Shown here piece by piece: positions 62,190-64,000 of a stretch of DNA of 64,000 nucleotides. This stretch comes from Pontederia crassipes (Eukaryota; Streptophyta; Magnoliopsida; Commelinales; Pontederiaceae): positions 42,435,696 to 42,499,695 of the forward strand of contig CM060188.1 in the NCBI GenBank assembly GCA_030549335.1, read 5' to 3'. The stretch's first letter is position 1, and each line of letters begins with the position of its first letter. The translations under genes were made by a program, and so were the position numbers. Below the pieces are notes generated by a model, which saw only the letters and a list, made by a program, of their open reading frames with translations, did no database searches and was not told the DNA's origin.

Positions 62190-64000
62190 GGATCATGAGG
62201 TAAAAACATTTGAAATTTGATCCGATCAAAATTAATCGAGTTCGATCAAATTCGGTCCATGAACACTCTTAGATACATTTTATTCTAGATACATTGCAAA
62301 ATAAATGTACAAGAAAGAGTTTGATACATCACATTATACAAGGAGAGACATCTGTAGGTAAACACGACCTATCCATGTGACCACCACTCTGAATTGTAAC
62401 ATCGCACATGCTCCCACATTAGCCATGCATACCTATGGAGATCGTTATAAAAGAAGAAGAAGTCACCTTTTCACAAACACAAGGTTTTAGTGTGATAACA
62501 ATTGTAAAAAAAAAGCCATGAAATAAGTCTCAAAAATATGTACTTGAGCAATCATTATGACATGAGAAGTGTAACATCCAGGTCCAATTAGAAAAAAAAA
62601 AAAAGAAATCAAATTTTAAATAAATCAGAGTCCTATTAGAGTTGGAAATTTATCCAACTTGAAAAGGAAATAATAAACTTCAACCTCCCTATTTAGACCC
62701 CGCCTCTATTCATCATAATAAAGTTTAATCCTAGTTGTCGCCTCCCTCACACGCCCTCTCGTGCCACCATGTTTAGGAACCAGGAGCATGTTGTCGGACG
62801 TCGGAGAGATCATCGGAGACGTGCCCGAGCGAGTCAAGGTGAACTGTCATCATTATTGGCCTTTTCTCCATGTTGTTCTGCCGCTATTTTTCTTAAATCA
62901 TTTTCTCTTCATTTTCTCTACCAAACCGTGCGACCAGAGGGTGAACGAGAAGAGGGGAGAACCGTAAGGAATGCTAACAGAGATAGGTGGATCATTGGAT
63001 CAACTTTTGGATTGATTTTAATAATAAATTTGCATGTGTAATAACCTATTTAGAGTCGTAGCATTGTCTTCTATCTACCTTGCATCGATATGTATATATA
63101 TGTGTGTACTTTGGGCATAAGAGGTTTATTCCGGCAGAATCGCGTGGAACAACGTGAAGTCGCGACCAATCACAGAACTCGGCCCCCATCGGGCAGAATC
63201 GACGTCGAGCCTGCCCCGGGCTCTCCGTTGCTTGACCCGTGCCGACGCCGATGCGCACACAGGCATTGGTCCAAGCTCCACTGAACTCGGCCCGAGTTAC
63301 GATGGGGATCTTCCCCGAACTCAACTCGGACTAAGTTAGAATTATACTCAGCCGAAGTTGGCCCGAGTTCTGCCAAGAAGTTCTAGTACGCTGTGATCTT
63401 AGGTTATCATTACTTTAGTGTTGTTCCATGATGTTTATTACATAGAATAGTATTACATTGAATGATCAGAAGTCCCAATCTGGGCGAAGACGATAACTTA
63501 AATAATTAATAAAGATAAAAGTTTGGGTGGCAAAGTTTGCTATCAGTTATGACAACAACACTCCTAGAATACAACGAAGTCTTAAAGACTATTGACTAAT
63601 AATATCGAAGAACTCACAATCTCTTACTCAATGAATTTGCAAAGCAAGTGAAGAAGTGAACGATCTCAACTCAAGAAGGGATTAGTATTTATAGGTGATG
63701 AAAGGACACAACTCTTTATTTATGAATGTCTCTTGCCAAAGGTTACAATCTTTCATTCAAAAATGCATAGTTACAAGTTTTAGTCTTTTCATTAAAAAAT
63801 GCATTGTTTCATTCAAACAATACACTCTTTCATTAAGTACCCCTTTGAATATGAACACATAGTTCATTTGAAATTTGAAATTTACAAATTTCATAAATCC
63901 TTCGCTAGATTGCAAATTTCAAAAATATTAAATTGTATAATTATACATAATGAAAGGTATCGTTAGAATTGAACATTCCCTTAGTGTAGACTTTTAAAGT
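62190..64000. other. Upstream region without a convincing gene
   Basis: An ATG at 62769 in a gccaccatgt context opens a 90-codon plus ORF ending at 63041 with unrecognised content. It could be a chance ORF. 63410-64000 has cattcattaaa(a/g)/ctttcatt repeats and a reversed tatttata box typical of a retroelement LTR, but there is no partner. Confidence 0.35.

Noticed and set aside
62769..63041. A 90-codon plus-strand gene
   Set aside because: Good ATG context but low-complexity Arg-rich start and hydrophobic tail with no recognised domain; a chance ORF is as likely.

Overview
This window is nuclear DNA of a flowering plant. It carries two multi-exon plant genes with GT-AG introns. The introns are loaded with plant retroelements (L1-type LINEs, Au SINEs, Ty3 and Ty1 LTR elements, MITE-like DNA transposons) and hold one cluster of plastid-derived fragments. 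The species cannot be settled from the sequence.

Layout. (1) 1-7004, plus strand: the 3' part of an MRS2/CorA-type Mg2+ transporter gene, 8 exons; the 5' exons lie upstream of the window. The GMN pore motif is present, but the last exon reads out of frame by one base, so the second transmembrane segment is cut short as the sequence stands. (2) 7005-7900: convergent 3' intergenic space. (3) 7901-61403, minus strand: a complete SAC9-type phosphoinositide phosphatase gene in 13 exons. All junction phases agree and give about 1641 codons with no stop, spread over about 53.5 kb. Coding sequence is about 4.9 kb; the rest is intron. (4) 61404-64000: the probable 5' leader and promoter side of SAC9, then AT-rich sequence with a 60-bp tandem duplication and no convincing gene.

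The introns of both genes record repeated insertion. One LINE family, usually 5'-truncated, is present in both orientations. Its 3' ends share a stem-loop whose arms vary in a compensated way, followed by a CTC-A(n) tail. A series of extremely short insertions (9-30 bp, mostly just that tail) flanked by 9-16 bp direct repeats looks like the most truncated class of the same process. Nested events include two inverted Au SINEs in one LINE, two hAT-like elements with 8-bp duplications inside LINEs, a Mutator-like element in the TA-repeat of a LINE tail, a Ty3 element whose RT is joined in frame to its integrase end, and a gag-only Ty1 element with a LINE in one LTR and a PIF/Harbinger-type MITE in the other.

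The two genes are functionally separate: MRS2 moves Mg2+ across membranes, and SAC9 controls phosphoinositide levels. They are only convergent neighbours. Family names rest on residues and motifs recognised by eye; no database search or expression data were available.
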